Shown here in pieces: positions 7,458-17,740 of a stretch of DNA of 64,000 nt (the stretch's first letter is position 1; every line of letters begins with the position of its first letter). A program made the translations under genes and the position numbers. The notes below the pieces were generated by a model. That model was not told the origin of the DNA and searched no databases. It saw only the letters and a program-made list of their open reading frames with translations. The DNA comes from Brevibacillus migulae (lineage in GTDB: Bacteria > Bacillota > Bacilli > Brevibacillales > Brevibacillaceae), in NCBI RefSeq assembly GCF_004521915.1, contig NZ_SDKD01000003.1, forward strand, positions 243,148 to 307,147, given 5' to 3'.

Positions 7458-8003
7458 ATGAACTTCAACATTCGTGGTGAAAACATGCAGGTTACCGAAG
7501 CACTCCGAGATTATGTGGAAAAGAAGATCGGTCGTCTCGATCGCTACTTCGAAAGTCCACTGCCAACCGACGTACATGTAACCCTTCGAGTCCTCCGTGG
7601 TGAATCGACGATCGAGGTAACGATCCCGCTCACCGGCGTAATCATCCGAGCTGAAGAGACACATGATGACATGTATGCAGCCATTGATCTTGTTGTCGAA
7701 AAGCTGGAGCGTCAGATGCGCAAACACAAAACAAAGTTGATCCGCAAAGCAAGAGTGGACAACAGTCGCGGTTTAGTAAGAGAAGCCGAGCCAGTCGCGG
7801 TCGCCGATTATTTGGAAGATGTCGAGATTGATATCGTGCGTACCAAGCGTTTTGACTTGAAACCGATGGATGCGGAAGAGGCTGTCATGCAGATGGATAT
7901 GCTGGGCCACAGTTTCTTCGTCTTCCAAAATTCCGACACCAGTGATGTCAATGTGGTATACCGCCGTCATGATGGGCGATATGGTTTGATCGAACCGAAA
8001 TAA
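7458..8003 (+). CDS. hpf: long-form ribosome hibernation promoting factor
   Basis: A 181-residue long-form HPF, which dimerises 70S ribosomes to 100S particles in stationary phase. The N-terminal ribosome-binding domain (1-~100) starts MNFNIRGENMQVTEALRDYV. The C-terminal dimerisation domain contains KPMDAEEAVMQMDMLGHSFF and ends with RRHDGRYGLIEP. The start at 7458 is chosen because GGAAGGAGG lies 8-14 bases upstream; an earlier in-frame ATG at 7431 has no such site. The order hpf-secA is conserved in Bacillus. Confidence 0.97.
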   Translation: MNFNIRGENMQVTEALRDYVEKKIGRLDRYFESPLPTDVHVTLRVLRGESTIEVTIPLTGVIIRAEETHDDMYAAIDLVVEKLERQMRKHKTKLIRKARVDNSRGLVREAEPVAVADYLEDVEIDIVRTKRFDLKPMDAEEAVMQMDMLGHSFFVFQNSDTSDVNVVYRRHDGRYGLIEPK

Positions 8004-8016
8004 ATCCGCATACAGC

Positions 8017-8046
8017 AGGGGAGTTGTGATGAGCAACTCCCCTTTA
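8017..8046 (+). terminator. hairpin terminator between hpf and secA
   Basis: AGGGGAGTTG and CAACTCCCCT form a 10-bp stem around a 7-base loop; a short T-run follows. The outer flanks (CCGCATA and TATGCGG) could extend the structure. Confidence 0.75.
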
Positions 8047-8142
8047 CTTGTGCATATGCGGCTTGATTTGTTAGAATAGATCTTTAGAGAATGAGAATAG
8101 GTGCTCAAACGGTCTTCCCCGAGGAAGGAAGGAGTGTCCCGC

Positions 8143-10665
8143 ATGTTAGGGCTTGTGAAAAAGATATTTGGAGATAGTAACGAACGCGAAGTAAAAAAGA
8201 TGTTCAAGCGTGTTGAAAAAATTAACGCACTTGAGCCTGAGATTGCGGCATTGACCGATGCCCAATTGAGAGAAAAAACAGAGATCTTCAAAACCAGACT
8301 CGCTCAGGGCGAAAAGCTGGATGATATTTTGAACGAGGCGTTTGCGGTCTGCCGCGAAGCGTCCAAACGTGTGCTGGGCATGCGTCACTACGATGTGCAA
8401 ATGATCGGTGGTATGGTCCTGCAGGAAGGGCGCATTGCCGAGATGAAAACAGGTGAAGGGAAAACGCTCGTGGCGACCCTGGCAACCTATCTGAACGCGT
8501 TGCAAGGCAAGGGCGTCCACGTTGTTACTGTGAACGAGTACTTGGCGGAGCGCGACTCGCAGACGATGGGTGAGCTGTACAACTTTTTAGGGCTCACGGT
8601 CGGGTTGAACAAACACGGCTTGACTCCCGAAGAAAAGCGGGAAGCCTACCTTTGCGATATTACGTACGGTACGAACAACGAATTCGGGTTTGACTACCTG
8701 CGTGACAACATGGTGCTCTACAAGGAGCAAATGGTGCAGCGGCCGCTCTATTTCGCGATTGTGGACGAGGTGGACAGCATCCTGATCGACGAAGCGCGCA
8801 CACCGCTGATCATCTCGGGTGCAGCCAACCGTTCGACGGAGCTGTATTACATCTGCGCTCACTTTGTGAAACGTCTGGAAGAGGAAAAGGATTACACGAT
8901 TGATGAGAAGCTGAAGATCGTGAACTTGACCGATGAGGGTGTGAGCAAGGTTGAAGCTGCGTTCAACATCGACAACCTGTATGACACAGCACATATGACG
9001 CTGAACCACCACATCATGGCAGCCCTCAAGGCACAGGCCATCTTCAAGCGCGACGTAGACTATGTCGTGCAAGATGGCGAGGTTGTCATTGTCGATGAAT
9101 TTACCGGACGTTTGATGGTAGGCCGTCGTTACAGTGAAGGCCTGCATCAGGCGATCGAAGCAAAAGAAGGCTTGAAGGTGCAAAGCGAGAGCATGACGCT
9201 CGCGACCATCACCCTGCAAAACTACTTCCGGATGTACCAAAAGCTGTCCGGTATGACCGGTACGGCAAAAACCGAAGAAGAAGAGCTTAAGAAAATCTAT
9301 GGCATGGACGTTGTGGTCATTCCAACGAATAAGCCGGTCATCCGTCAAGATCTCCCGGATTTGATCTACAAAACGGAAGCGGCCAAGTACCGTGCCGTAG
9401 TAAATGATATCGTGGAACGCCACAAAAAAGGACAGCCTGTGCTCGTGGGGACGATCTCCATCGAAAACTCGGAGCGTCTTTCGCACATGCTCAAGCAAAA
9501 AGGCGTGCCGCATAACGTCTTGAACGCGAAGCAGCATGAGCGTGAGGCCGAAATCGTAGCGCGCGCCGGTCAATACGGGGCGGTCACGATCGCGACCAAC
9601 ATGGCGGGTCGCGGTACCGACATCAAGCTGGGCGAGGGCGTAGCAGAGATTGGCGGTCTGCATATCCTGGGTACCGAGCGCCACGAATCTCGCCGGATCG
9701 ATAACCAGCTGCGCGGTCGTGCCGGACGTCAAGGAGACCCGGGTTCGTCCCAGTTCTTCCTCTCCCTGCAGGATGAGCTGATGCGCCGTTTCGGAGCGGA
9801 GAACATCATGAACATGATGGATCGCCTCGGGATGGAGGAAGATGTGCCGATCGAGAGCCGTCTGGTATCCCGTGCGGTGGAGCAAGCCCAGAAGCGTGTG
9901 GAAGGCTCCAACTTCGATGCGCGGAAAGTAGTCCTGCAGTACGACGATGTAATGAACCAGCAGCGCGAAGTGATTTACAAGCAGCGCCGCGATATTTTGG
10001 AGCGCGAGGACATGAGCGACATCGCCCTGGGCATGATCAACAGTGTGGTCGAGCGCAATGTGACAGCTTACTGCCCGAAAGAAGAAGTGCCGGAGGACTG
10101 GGATCTGCAAGGGCTGGTCGATGCCGCGACCAACACTTATCTGCCAGAGGACTCCATTACGGTCTCTCAATTGAGGGGCAAAGAAGCAGAGGAAATCCTC
10201 GAATTCCTCAAAGAGCAAGTCGAGAATCATTACAGACAGCGTGAAGCGCAGATCGGCGAGATGATGCGCGAATTTGAAAAAGTCGTGATTCTGCGTGCGG
10301 TCGACAGCAAATGGATGGACCATATCGATGCGATGGAACAGCTGCGCCAAGGGATCCATCTGCGTGCGTATGGACAAAACGATCCATTGCGTGAATACCA
10401 ATTTGAAGGCTATGAAATGTTCCAAAACATGATCGCTGCGGTTGAGGAAGAAGTGACGATGTACCTGATGAAGGCCGAGGTCAACCAAAACCTGGAGCGT
10501 CAGGAAGTCATCAAAGGACAAGGCGCGGATCCATCTGCCCTCCAGACCTCCGGCCCATCGGAACGTCCGATTAGCGAGACTTCCGGCGATGCCGATCCGA
10601 AAAATCGGGCGCAACGTCGTGCGGAGGAGCAGGAACGCAAGCGTGGCGGCAAGAAAAGCAAATAA
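8143..10665 (+). CDS. secA: preprotein translocase ATPase SecA
   Basis: The 840-residue motor pushes unfolded preproteins through SecYEG. Walker A (TGEGKT, residues 103-108), the DEAD-like [16 protein letters not shown] box, the nucleotide-binding-domain-2 motif [13 protein letters not shown] and [13 protein letters not shown] are all present. The start at 8143 ([11 protein letters not shown]) follows GGAAGGAG; an upstream in-frame start would add 14 unrelated residues. The C-terminal end ([20 protein letters not shown]) is basic and lacks the cysteine-rich zinc-binding tail found in many SecA proteins, including that of B. subtilis. Confidence 0.98.
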   Translation: MLGLVKKIFGDSNEREVKKMFKRVEKINALEPEIAALTDAQLREKTEIFKTRLAQGEKLDDILNEAFAVCREASKRVLGMRHYDVQMIGGMVLQEGRIAEMKTGEGKTLVATLATYLNALQGKGVHVVTVNEYLAERDSQTMGELYNFLGLTVGLNKHGLTPEEKREAYLCDITYGTNNEFGFDYLRDNMVLYKEQMVQRPLYFAIVDEVDSILIDEARTPLIISGAANRSTELYYICAHFVKRLEEEKDYTIDEKLKIVNLTDEGVSKVEAAFNIDNLYDTAHMTLNHHIMAALKAQAIFKRDVDYVVQDGEVVIVDEFTGRLMVGRRYSEGLHQAIEAKEGLKVQSESMTLATITLQNYFRMYQKLSGMTGTAKTEEEELKKIYGMDVVVIPTNKPVIRQDLPDLIYKTEAAKYRAVVNDIVERHKKGQPVLVGTISIENSERLSHMLKQKGVPHNVLNAKQHEREAEIVARAGQYGAVTIATNMAGRGTDIKLGEGVAEIGGLHILGTERHESRRIDNQLRGRAGRQGDPGSSQFFLSLQDELMRRFGAENIMNMMDRLGMEEDVPIESRLVSRAVEQAQKRVEGSNFDARKVVLQYDDVMNQQREVIYKQRRDILEREDMSDIALGMINSVVERNVTAYCPKEEVPEDWDLQGLVDAATNTYLPEDSITVSQLRGKEAEEILEFLKEQVENHYRQREAQIGEMMREFEKVVILRAVDSKWMDHIDAMEQLRQGIHLRAYGQNDPLREYQFEGYEMFQNMIAAVEEEVTMYLMKAEVNQNLERQEVIKGQGADPSALQTSGPSERPISETSGDADPKNRAQRRAEEQERKRGGKKSK

Positions 10666-10676
10666 GCAATGACGAG

Positions 10677-10713
10677 AAGCATCCTTTCTTCGACAGAGAG
10701 GATGCTTTTTTGT
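10677..10713 (+). terminator. intrinsic terminator after secA
   Basis: AAGCATCCT and AGGATGCTT form a 9-bp stem and run into TTTTTTGTTGTTTTT. Confidence 0.9.
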
Positions 10714-10850
10714 TGTTTTTACGTGTAAAAAAGTCTTGCGCTGTCAGTTCATAGGGGAAAGAAACGAACGCTTTTTCTGGAAAAAGGTGTGAAATTTCTA
10801 TACATTTTTATCTAAGGACAAGCGTATTGATACGAAATGGAGGAATAGCC

Positions 10851-12287
10851 ATGAAAGCCACCTATAAAATGATTGCGATGAACTCTACGATCGTATTCTC
10901 GCTGATTGCGGCCACTCTTGCCACCGTGCAAGCACCTGTGGTGGAAGCGAAAGCGGATAAATACTATATGGTTGCCTTTAAAGGGGAAGAATTGCCGGAC
11001 GATTATGAAGAACGGATCGAGGAAGCGGGAGGAGAAGTCGAGCGAGCCATTGAAGAGATCGGCATCGTATCCGTAAGCTCAGATGATGCGGATTTCCTCG
11101 ATCAGATACGCGAGGATAGCGAGGTCCACGCTGCGGATGAGGAGCTGGAGGTATACATCGAGGAAGATCCAGAAGATGCGGATGGCGAGCCGATTACCGA
11201 CATCCCGCAGCCGGATTGGGACGATCCGGACCAAAATTACCATGACCTGCAGTGGGATATCAAACGGGTCACTAATGATTTTAAATCCCATGAGCTCAAT
11301 CCGGGCAATCACGACACGGTTGTCGGCATTATCGACACCGGCATGGATTTTGACCATCCGGATCTGAAAGATAACGCGGACGAAAAGGGCAGCAAGACCT
11401 TTGTGCCAGGCACGGATGATGCATGGGATGAAAACGGTCATGGTACGCACGTGGCAGGTTCCATCGCAGCCAATGGCAAGGTGCTGGGTGTAGGTCCGAA
11501 TCTGAAGGTGCGCGCCTACCGCGTGTTTGGCGCGACAGGCGGTGCACAGCAATCCTGGATCACCGATGCCATCGTGGAAGCCGCGAACGATGAAGTGGCT
11601 GTCATCAACATGAGCTTGGGCGGTTGGCGCTGGATGGCGCACAATCTGGGTGAGAAAGGCGATTCTGCTTCGATGGTGGCCTACAAGCGAGCGGTACAAT
11701 ATGCGGTGAATAAAGGTGTCACGGTTGTGGTTGCAGCGGGGAATGATTCACGCAACCTGGGCAGCTTGCATGACATGCAGGACTACTGGAAGGATACGTA
11801 CGGCTTGGATATCAAAGGACCATCTCGCGTAGTGCCGGCACAAATACCGGGTGTCATCACCGTTTCATCCTCCAATGAGTGGTCGGATGATCTCCTGGCC
11901 TTCTACTCCAACTACGGAAACGACATCGATGTAGCTGCTCCAGGCGGCGATAACGGTCCGGTGTACGACGAGCTCTATCGGGAGGACCCGGACGGCGACT
12001 ATCTCAACAAGCGCGACTTCAAGTACCGAACGCTGTCCACCTATCCAACTTATCTGCCGCCGTACTTCACCTCCAATCTCAAGGGCTATGCGTTCATGCA
12101 CGGCACCTCCATGGCTGCGCCAAAAGTAGCCGGCATCGCTGCGGTGATAAAAGCCGAGCATCCAAACTACAGTCCATCCAAAATCCAGGCTCTGATCGAA
12201 AAAACAGCAGAGGATCTGGGGAAAAACGGCGAAGACAAATACTTTGGCGCGGGTGAAGCGAACATCTATCATGCGTTAAAGGACTAG
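10851..12287 (+). CDS. secreted subtilisin-like serine protease (S8 family)
   Basis: A 478-residue extracellular protease. A signal peptide occupies about residues 1-35 (hydrophobic core STIVFSLIAATLATV). An I9-type propeptide follows (about 38-105, KYYMVAFKGEELPDDY). The catalytic domain has Asp162 (VVGIIDTGMDFDHPDL), His197 (ENGHGTHVAGSIAANG), oxyanion Asn298 (VVVAAGNDS) and Ser420 (MHGTSMAAPKVAG). The linker and propeptide are very acidic. The start at ATG 10851 follows TGGAGGAA; a TTG 24 bases upstream is in frame but poorly placed. It interrupts the usual secA-prfB adjacency, so it is probably an insertion in this lineage. It has its own terminator. Confidence 0.95.
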   Translation: MKATYKMIAMNSTIVFSLIAATLATVQAPVVEAKADKYYMVAFKGEELPDDYEERIEEAGGEVERAIEEIGIVSVSSDDADFLDQIREDSEVHAADEELEVYIEEDPEDADGEPITDIPQPDWDDPDQNYHDLQWDIKRVTNDFKSHELNPGNHDTVVGIIDTGMDFDHPDLKDNADEKGSKTFVPGTDDAWDENGHGTHVAGSIAANGKVLGVGPNLKVRAYRVFGATGGAQQSWITDAIVEAANDEVAVINMSLGGWRWMAHNLGEKGDSASMVAYKRAVQYAVNKGVTVVVAAGNDSRNLGSLHDMQDYWKDTYGLDIKGPSRVVPAQIPGVITVSSSNEWSDDLLAFYSNYGNDIDVAAPGGDNGPVYDELYREDPDGDYLNKRDFKYRTLSTYPTYLPPYFTSNLKGYAFMHGTSMAAPKVAGIAAVIKAEHPNYSPSKIQALIEKTAEDLGKNGEDKYFGAGEANIYHALKD

Positions 12288-12297
12288 AACGGACAAG

Positions 12298-12327
12298 GCC
12301 CTGGGCTGATTTTGGCCCGGGGGTTTT
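12298..12327 (+). terminator. intrinsic terminator after the subtilisin gene
   Basis: CCCTGGGC pairs with GCCCGGGG (one wobble) around a short T-rich loop, then GTTTTGC. Confidence 0.8.
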
Positions 12328-12414
12328 GCATTTGGGACAAGTGCAATGGTTGCACTCCCCACTTAATGCGATACAATAAGAACAGATCAACAGGAAAAGG
12401 AAGGTGGGCTTTCA

Positions 12415-13531
12415 ATGGCCTTATTAGATGTGGTGGACGTCAAGCAAGAGATGTCCGCTTTGGGAAAACGCTTAGCGGAAATTAGGGGGTCTCTTTGACC
12501 TGCCTGTCAAAAAGGAACGCATAGGAGAGTTGGAGGATCGCATGCTGGCTCCCGACTTTTGGGATGACAATGATGCGGCCCAAAAGACGATCAGTGAACT
12601 GAATGCAATCAAGTCCCTGGTTGATAAAATGGGAGAGCTGGATGCGGCTTATGAGGATCTCCAGGTCATGCTGGAGCTGGTCGTGGAAGAAGGCGACGAC
12701 TCGATGGTGCCTGACCTGTACGACAGCACCCAGGCCTTGAAAAAGCAATTTGAGAGCTTTGAGCTGCAGCTGCTCCTGAGCGACCAGTACGATAAAAATA
12801 ATGCCATTCTCGAGCTTCATCCGGGGGCAGGCGGCACCGAGTCGCAGGACTGGGCTTCCATGCTGCTGCGGATGTATACACGTTGGGCAGAGGCGAACGG
12901 CTTCAAGGTGGAGACCCTGGATTACCTGCCCGGGGATGAAGCCGGTGTCAAAAGTGTCACCCTGCTGATCAAGGGGCATAATGCATACGGATATCTGAAG
13001 TCGGAAAAAGGAGTCCATCGTCTGGTCCGGATTTCGCCATTCGATGCTTCCGGACGCCGCCATACGTCATTTGTCTCCTGCAACGTCCTGCCGGAGATTG
13101 AAAATGACGATGAAGTGGAAATCCGCTCCGAAGACCTGAAGATCGATACGTATCGTTCCAGCGGTGCGGGCGGACAGCATATCAACACCACGGACTCCGC
13201 CGTACGGATCACTCATTTGCCTTCGGGGATTGTGGTGACCTGCCAGACGGAGCGCTCGCAGATTAAAAACCGCGAACGCGCAATGAAAATGCTCAGCGCG
13301 CGTCTGTTTGAGAGGATGCGGGAAGAGCAAGAAAAGACGTTGGCCGCCATCCAGGGCGAGCAAAAAGACATCGCCTGGGGCAGCCAGATCCGTTCTTATG
13401 TATTCCATCCCTACAGCATGGTCAAGGATCACCGGACCAACATGGAAACCGGGAATGTCCAAGCGGTCATGGATGGAGAAATCGATATCTTCATCGATGC
13501 GTATCTGCGCTCGAGCCTCAACAAATCATAA
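12415..13531 (+). CDS. prfB: peptide chain release factor 2, programmed +1 frameshift
   Basis: RF2 ends translation at UGA and UAA. Reading starts at ATG 12415 and meets an in-frame TGA at 12496 after 27 codons. The slippery context AGGGGG-TCT-CTT-TGA-C matches the classical RF2 autoregulatory site: the SD-like AGGGGG sits 3 bases before CTT, and the ribosome shifts +1 to read GAC. The joined product is about 371 residues. The anticodon-like motif SPF occurs in [13 protein letters not shown], and the catalytic GGQ in [15 protein letters not shown]. An annotator ignoring the shift would call a truncated gene from about 12530. The gene converges on the kinase at 13538 with only 6 bases between and no visible terminator. 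Confidence 0.97.
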
Positions 13532-13537
13532 GCCAGT

Positions 13538-15256
13538 TTACAAAACGGTGGGAAGCACGATGCTGACCACCGTTCCTTTTCCTACCTGACTTTCGATGGT
13601 CAATTCTCCGTGATGCTCTTTGATGATTTTCTGACTGACCATCAGTCCGAGGCCCGTCCCTTTTTCCTTCGTGCTGTAAAAGGGTTCGCCGAGCCGCGGG
13701 ATCAATTCTTCCGGAATGCCGCAGCCTTGATCGATAAACTGAATCCGCACATGACTGCTGTTCGGCAAGGAGATGGAAATGAAGAGGTCACCGCCATCTG
13801 GCATGGCTTCGATTCCGTTTTTGATCAGGTTGATAAACACTTGCTTCATTTGTTTTTCTTCACAGTAAATAAAGGGGATGGGAGCATTCAGCGCCAGGCA
13901 AATCCGGATATTGTCCATATTGGTTTGCGGCTCCAGAAGCTTGATGACACTATGAAGTAAGAAATAAAGATCATGCCTTTTGAAATGATGGGCCTGTGGC
14001 TTTGCCAATAAAAGAAGCTCACTGGCGATAAAATTGATGCGGTCGATTTCCGCCATCATGACATCCAGATAACGTTTCTTTTCAAAATTTTCAGTCTGCA
14101 GCAGCTGGATGAATCCGCGCAGTGCGGTCAAAGGATTGCGAATCTCATGGGCAATTCCGGCGGCCAGCTCGCCCAGCACGGATAGCTTGTCGGAATGCCG
14201 CAGCAGCTCCTCTGTTTTCCGGCGCTCCGAGATATCCCGGCCGAAGATGATGACTTTTTCCACCTCTTGGTCGGCTCCCAAGACAGGAATACCCCTGACT
14301 TCGATAATATGTATATTCCCGTTCACATCTTGATAACGAAATTCGGAACACGGGGTAGGCTGCTTGGTCCGAAGCATTTCGCGAAATAGTCGAGTAGCAG
14401 GAATAAGGTCTTCCGAATAAAGAAGAGACGTGCATTTTCTTCCCACCAAAGCTTCCGGATCGTAGCCCAGAACACTTGCGTGAGAAGGAGAGGCATAGAG
14501 AATGATTCCTTCTTTATTTACGGTACGAATGAGATCCAGCACATTTTCAGCAATCAGACGGTAGCGCTCTTCACTCAGCCGCAGCTCCTCTTCGACCCGT
14601 TTGCGATCGGTAATGTCCACGCAGGAACCAATCACCTCCGCCACCACACCATTGCGATAGACCGGCTTCAATGTCGCCAGATACGTAATTCCGGTCCCGC
14701 TAGTACCTTCATAGGTGACGCTTTCTCCATTCCAGGCACGTTCATAGTAAGCACTTTTGCGCACGGCAACATCAGGAGGGAGAAAATCGGACAACTCGCA
14801 TCCGATGACGGTTTCAGGACTCCGCCCAAGCTTATAAGCGAGCTCGCCATTGCATAAGGTATGGATGAATCGTCCATTCACCTTTTTATATTTGAAGGTC
14901 ATCCCTTGCTGCAAATTGATGGTTTCCTGATACTCTATCTCGGTCGATCGCAGTTCGTTTTCCAGCCGTCTTTTTTCCGACGTGTCTTTTGCGGTGCAGA
15001 GCAAAAAGGATTGCCCATCGAACGAAAAGGGGTGCACCTCAATGCGACGATGCGGACATTCCAATTGCTTTTTATCGGACAAAAGCCCCGGGAAAAATTC
15101 CTCGATATTCGTGCCTATCACATCGTTCATATGACAGCCCAAGAACTCTTCAGCAGATCGATTGAGAAACTGAATCGCTCCTGTTTGGTCGAGAATCATC
15201 ACCTCAAAAGGTAAACAAGCATGAAGGGTATGAACAAGCAAGGCATCTCGTCTCAT
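13538..15256 (-). CDS. multi-PAS sensor histidine kinase (sporulation-kinase-like)
   Basis: A 572-residue cytoplasmic kinase with no membrane helix. Three PAS-type sensor regions are visible at about 5-100, 110-215 and 225-345; the last is a clear PAS/PAC with NVLDLIRTVNKEGIILYASP. HisKA follows with the phospho-acceptor in ELAAGIAHEIRNPLTALRGF (around residue 365). The HATPase has NLIKNGIEAMPDGG, DQGCGIPEE and KEKGTGLGLMVSQKII. No response regulator is adjacent. This architecture resembles the sporulation kinases KinA/KinE of Bacillus, but assigning it to the Spo0A phosphorelay is an inference. Confidence 0.9.
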   Translation of the reverse strand: MRRDALLVHTLHACLPFEVMILDQTGAIQFLNRSAEEFLGCHMNDVIGTNIEEFFPGLLSDKKQLECPHRRIEVHPFSFDGQSFLLCTAKDTSEKRRLENELRSTEIEYQETINLQQGMTFKYKKVNGRFIHTLCNGELAYKLGRSPETVIGCELSDFLPPDVAVRKSAYYERAWNGESVTYEGTSGTGITYLATLKPVYRNGVVAEVIGSCVDITDRKRVEEELRLSEERYRLIAENVLDLIRTVNKEGIILYASPSHASVLGYDPEALVGRKCTSLLYSEDLIPATRLFREMLRTKQPTPCSEFRYQDVNGNIHIIEVRGIPVLGADQEVEKVIIFGRDISERRKTEELLRHSDKLSVLGELAAGIAHEIRNPLTALRGFIQLLQTENFEKKRYLDVMMAEIDRINFIASELLLLAKPQAHHFKRHDLYFLLHSVIKLLEPQTNMDNIRICLALNAPIPFIYCEEKQMKQVFINLIKNGIEAMPDGGDLFISISLPNSSHVRIQFIDQGCGIPEELIPRLGEPFYSTKEKGTGLGLMVSQKIIKEHHGELTIESQVGKGTVVSIVLPTVL

Positions 15257-15392
15257 ATCTCAACCCCGTTTATAAGGATGGTTTTGCAAAGATTTTCGCC
15301 ATATGCTGTCAAAAATCCTACTGCAGTGCCGTATGTTCTCGATTCGGATGAGGAATACTTAGCGAGAAAGAAAATCTAAGGGAGGAAGCGAC

Positions 15393-15776
15393 ATGAACCG
15401 TTTATGGGGGTTCGTAGCAGCGGGAGCTCTTACCGTTGCGCTCAGTGCCTGTGGGGGCGGCAACAATAATCAGGCACAGCAGCCATCCGGTCAGCCAGCA
15501 ACCGAAACACCAGCGACAGAAACACCACCGGCAACCGGAGGCAATGCTACGTATGATGCGGCGGCGGCGGAAGCGGCTTTTAAAAATAAGTGCGCGTCTT
15601 GCCATGGTCAAAACTTGGAGGGAATGGTGGGTCCGAATCTGACAGCTGTTGGCTCGAAATACAGCAGAGATCAGATCCTGGAGATCATTGAAAAAGGAAA
15701 AGGCGGAATGCCTCCAGGGATGGCAACGGGCACTGATGCGGAAGCTTTAGCGTCGTGGCTGGCAGATAAGAAATGA
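15393..15776 (+). CDS. cccB: membrane-anchored cytochrome c551 lipoprotein (CccB-like)
   Basis: A 127-residue lipoprotein: lipobox TVALSAC, then a Gln/Pro/Thr-rich linker to about residue 50. A small class-I cytochrome c domain follows, with the haem-binding CASCHG motif and the distal Met ligand in [12 protein letters not shown]. It carries electrons on the outer face of the membrane in the respiratory chain. AGGGAGGAAG precedes the ATG. Its position after prfB matches cccB of B. subtilis. Confidence 0.92.
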   Translation: MNRLWGFVAAGALTVALSACGGGNNNQAQQPSGQPATETPATETPPATGGNATYDAAAAEAAFKNKCASCHGQNLEGMVGPNLTAVGSKYSRDQILEIIEKGKGGMPPGMATGTDAEALASWLADKK

Positions 15777-15792
15777 TGATGGTGTAAAAAGG

Positions 15793-15826
15793 AAACGTCC
15801 GTCAGAAAAAGTCGGACGTTTTTTAT
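15793..15826 (+). terminator. intrinsic terminator after cccB
   Basis: AAACGTCCG and CGGACGTT pair around an A-rich loop and end in TTTTTTATTT. Confidence 0.9.
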
Positions 15827-15856
15827 TTGTATTTCCTCTGCATTTTTATTATTATT

Positions 15857-15874
15857 GTTGTATAAAAATTCAGA
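15857..15874 (+). promoter_or_regulatory. ARG box (AhrC/ArgR operator) upstream of argC
   Basis: The core TGTATAAAAATTCA (15859-15872) differs from the Bacillus ARG-box core TGAATAAAAATTCA at one position. It lies 18 bases before the argC start, so arginine-bound AhrC/ArgR should block this promoter. An AT-rich stretch upstream (15841-15858) may hold a second, weaker box. Confidence 0.75.
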
Positions 15875-15889
15875 AGGGTGTAGAAAACC

Positions 15890-16930
15890 ATGATACGAGT
15901 CGGAATTGTCGGAGCGACAGGATACAGCGGTGTGGAGCTGATCCGCCTGCTTTCCCAGCATCCGCAGGCACACGTGAATCGACTGTATACAAGTTCGGCC
16001 GAAGGTGAATCCTTGGTCCCTGTTTTTCAGCATCTCACGGGGCATGCGCTGCCGCGACTGGAAGCGATTGATCCGGTGCGTATGGCCAGCGACAATGATT
16101 TGATCTTTCTAGCGACGCCGGCGGGTGTCAGCAGCGCGCTTTCCCCGCAGCTGGTCGAAAAAGGGGCACGCGTGATTGATCTTTCGGGAGATTTCCGCTT
16201 GTCTTCACCGGAGCAATATCGCAGCTGGTACAAAAAAGAACCGGCTGCCCAGGAATGGTTGGATCGGGCGGTGTTTGGCCTGCCGGAGTGGAATCGGGAA
16301 AGCGTGGCTGATGCTGCACTCCTGGCCAATCCGGGTTGTTATCCAACGGCAACCTTGCTTGGCTTGCTGCCGTTGGCGAAAAGCGGCTGGGTGGATCCGC
16401 AGAGCTGGATCGTAGACGCCAAATCAGGAGTTTCCGGTGCAGGCAGAGGAGTTTCCCTCGGGGTGCATTTCAGTGAAGTCAATGAAAGCATCTCCGCCTA
16501 TAAGGTGGGGCAGCATCAGCATACACCGGAAATTGAGCAGGAGCTGTGCAGACAGACGGGTGTTGAACAGCTGATCCAATTTACCCCCCACCTGGTACCC
16601 ATGACGCGCGGAATCCTGGCGACTTCTTATGCCAAGCTGCACACCAGCGTGACTGCCGAGCAGTTGCAGGCGCTTTATGAGACTGCATATGCAGACAAAC
16701 CGTTTGTCCGGATACGCCCTTTTGGCAGCCATCCGCGAACCAAAGAAGTATACGGTTCTAACTATTGCGATATCGCGCTGCACCTCGATGAGAGAACCGG
16801 TCGCGTCATCGTGCTATCCGTGATCGACAATGTCGTCAAAGGAGCGGCTGGCCAGGCGGTGCAAAATATGAACATCATGTTTGGGCTGGAGGAAACAAGC
16901 GGGCTGCCGATCGTGCCGGTATTTCCGTAG
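15890..16930 (+). CDS. argC: N-acetyl-gamma-glutamyl-phosphate reductase
   Basis: NADPH-dependent reduction of N-acetyl-glutamyl phosphate, the third step to ornithine. The protein has 346 residues, the standard length. The N-terminal Rossmann motif is VGIVGATGYSGVELIRLL, the active-site cysteine is in LLANPGCYPTATLLGL, and the conserved SGVSGAGR loop follows. It is the first gene of the argC-argB-argD unit. argB starts 16 bases after the argC stop, leaving no room for argJ, which separates them in most Bacillales. Confidence 0.97.
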   Translation: MIRVGIVGATGYSGVELIRLLSQHPQAHVNRLYTSSAEGESLVPVFQHLTGHALPRLEAIDPVRMASDNDLIFLATPAGVSSALSPQLVEKGARVIDLSGDFRLSSPEQYRSWYKKEPAAQEWLDRAVFGLPEWNRESVADAALLANPGCYPTATLLGLLPLAKSGWVDPQSWIVDAKSGVSGAGRGVSLGVHFSEVNESISAYKVGQHQHTPEIEQELCRQTGVEQLIQFTPHLVPMTRGILATSYAKLHTSVTAEQLQALYETAYADKPFVRIRPFGSHPRTKEVYGSNYCDIALHLDERTGRVIVLSVIDNVVKGAAGQAVQNMNIMFGLEETSGLPIVPVFP

Positions 16931-16945
16931 ATGGGAGAGAATTCG

Positions 16946-17740
16946 ATGAAGGAATCATTGATCGTGATTAAATGCGGCGGCAGTACGATGGAGCAATTGC
17001 CGGAATCGTTTTTTGCAGCGATTGCAGCTCTGCAAAGGGACGGTCAGCAGTTGGTCATCGTCCATGGCGGCGGTCCGGCGATCAACGCCATGCTGTCCTC
17101 GCTGCAGATCGAACCGCAATTTGCAGATGGCCTGCGGGTTACCTGTGAGCAAACGATGCAAGTGGTAGAGATGGTTCTTGCCGGATCCATTAATAAACAA
17201 CTGGTTCGCCGGATCCATCAGGCTGGCGGAAAAGCATGGGGAGTGAGCGGACAGGACGGTGGACTGCTGACGGCACGTCAAACCACGAAGCCCCTCGGAC
17301 AGGTGGGAGAGATTGAGCAAGTCGATGCGAGTCTGATTCAGACGATTCTCACAGCCGGCTATATTCCGGTCATTGCTCCGGTAGGGATCTCCGCGGATGG
17401 GAAAAGCTGCTTCAACATCAATGCTGATACAGCAGCGGGGGCGATCGCAGCAGCGCTCCAAGCGGAAAAACTGCTGATGATTACCGATGTGCCGGGTATT
17501 TTACAGATGGATGCGCAGGGTGAGAAACAACTGCTCGCGCAGACAAATGCAGCACAAATAGAGAACATGATCACGTCAGGGGAAATCTACGGGGGAATGA
17601 TCCCCAAGGTAAAGGCGGCGCTGGATGCCCTGCAGGAAGGCGTAAAAGAAGTGGTCATCTGCCGCGGAGATGCGGATGATCTCAAGCAGGCCAGCGCAGG
17701 TAAAGAGATAGGAACAACAATCAAAGGAGTGGGAGCATGA
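16946..17740 (+). CDS. argB: acetylglutamate kinase
   Basis: Phosphorylates N-acetylglutamate, the step before ArgC. The amino-acid-kinase fold shows VIKCGGSTM at the N-terminus, VIVHGGGPAINAML for substrate binding and FNINADTAAGAIAAAL plus KLLMITDVPGIL towards the C-terminus. Length 264 residues from the ATG at 16946, which follows GGGAGAG; an ATG directly after the argC stop (16931) is in frame but lacks a site. It overlaps argD by 4 bases (ATGA), indicating coupled translation. Confidence 0.96.
   Translation: MKESLIVIKCGGSTMEQLPESFFAAIAALQRDGQQLVIVHGGGPAINAMLSSLQIEPQFADGLRVTCEQTMQVVEMVLAGSINKQLVRRIHQAGGKAWGVSGQDGGLLTARQTTKPLGQVGEIEQVDASLIQTILTAGYIPVIAPVGISADGKSCFNINADTAAGAIAAALQAEKLLMITDVPGILQMDAQGEKQLLAQTNAAQIENMITSGEIYGGMIPKVKAALDALQEGVKEVVICRGDADDLKQASAGKEIGTTIKGVGA

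Noticed and set aside
8587..10614. Long open frame antisense to secA (about 675 codons)
   Set aside because: It mirrors the codon bias of secA on the other strand, has no SD and no recognisable domain.
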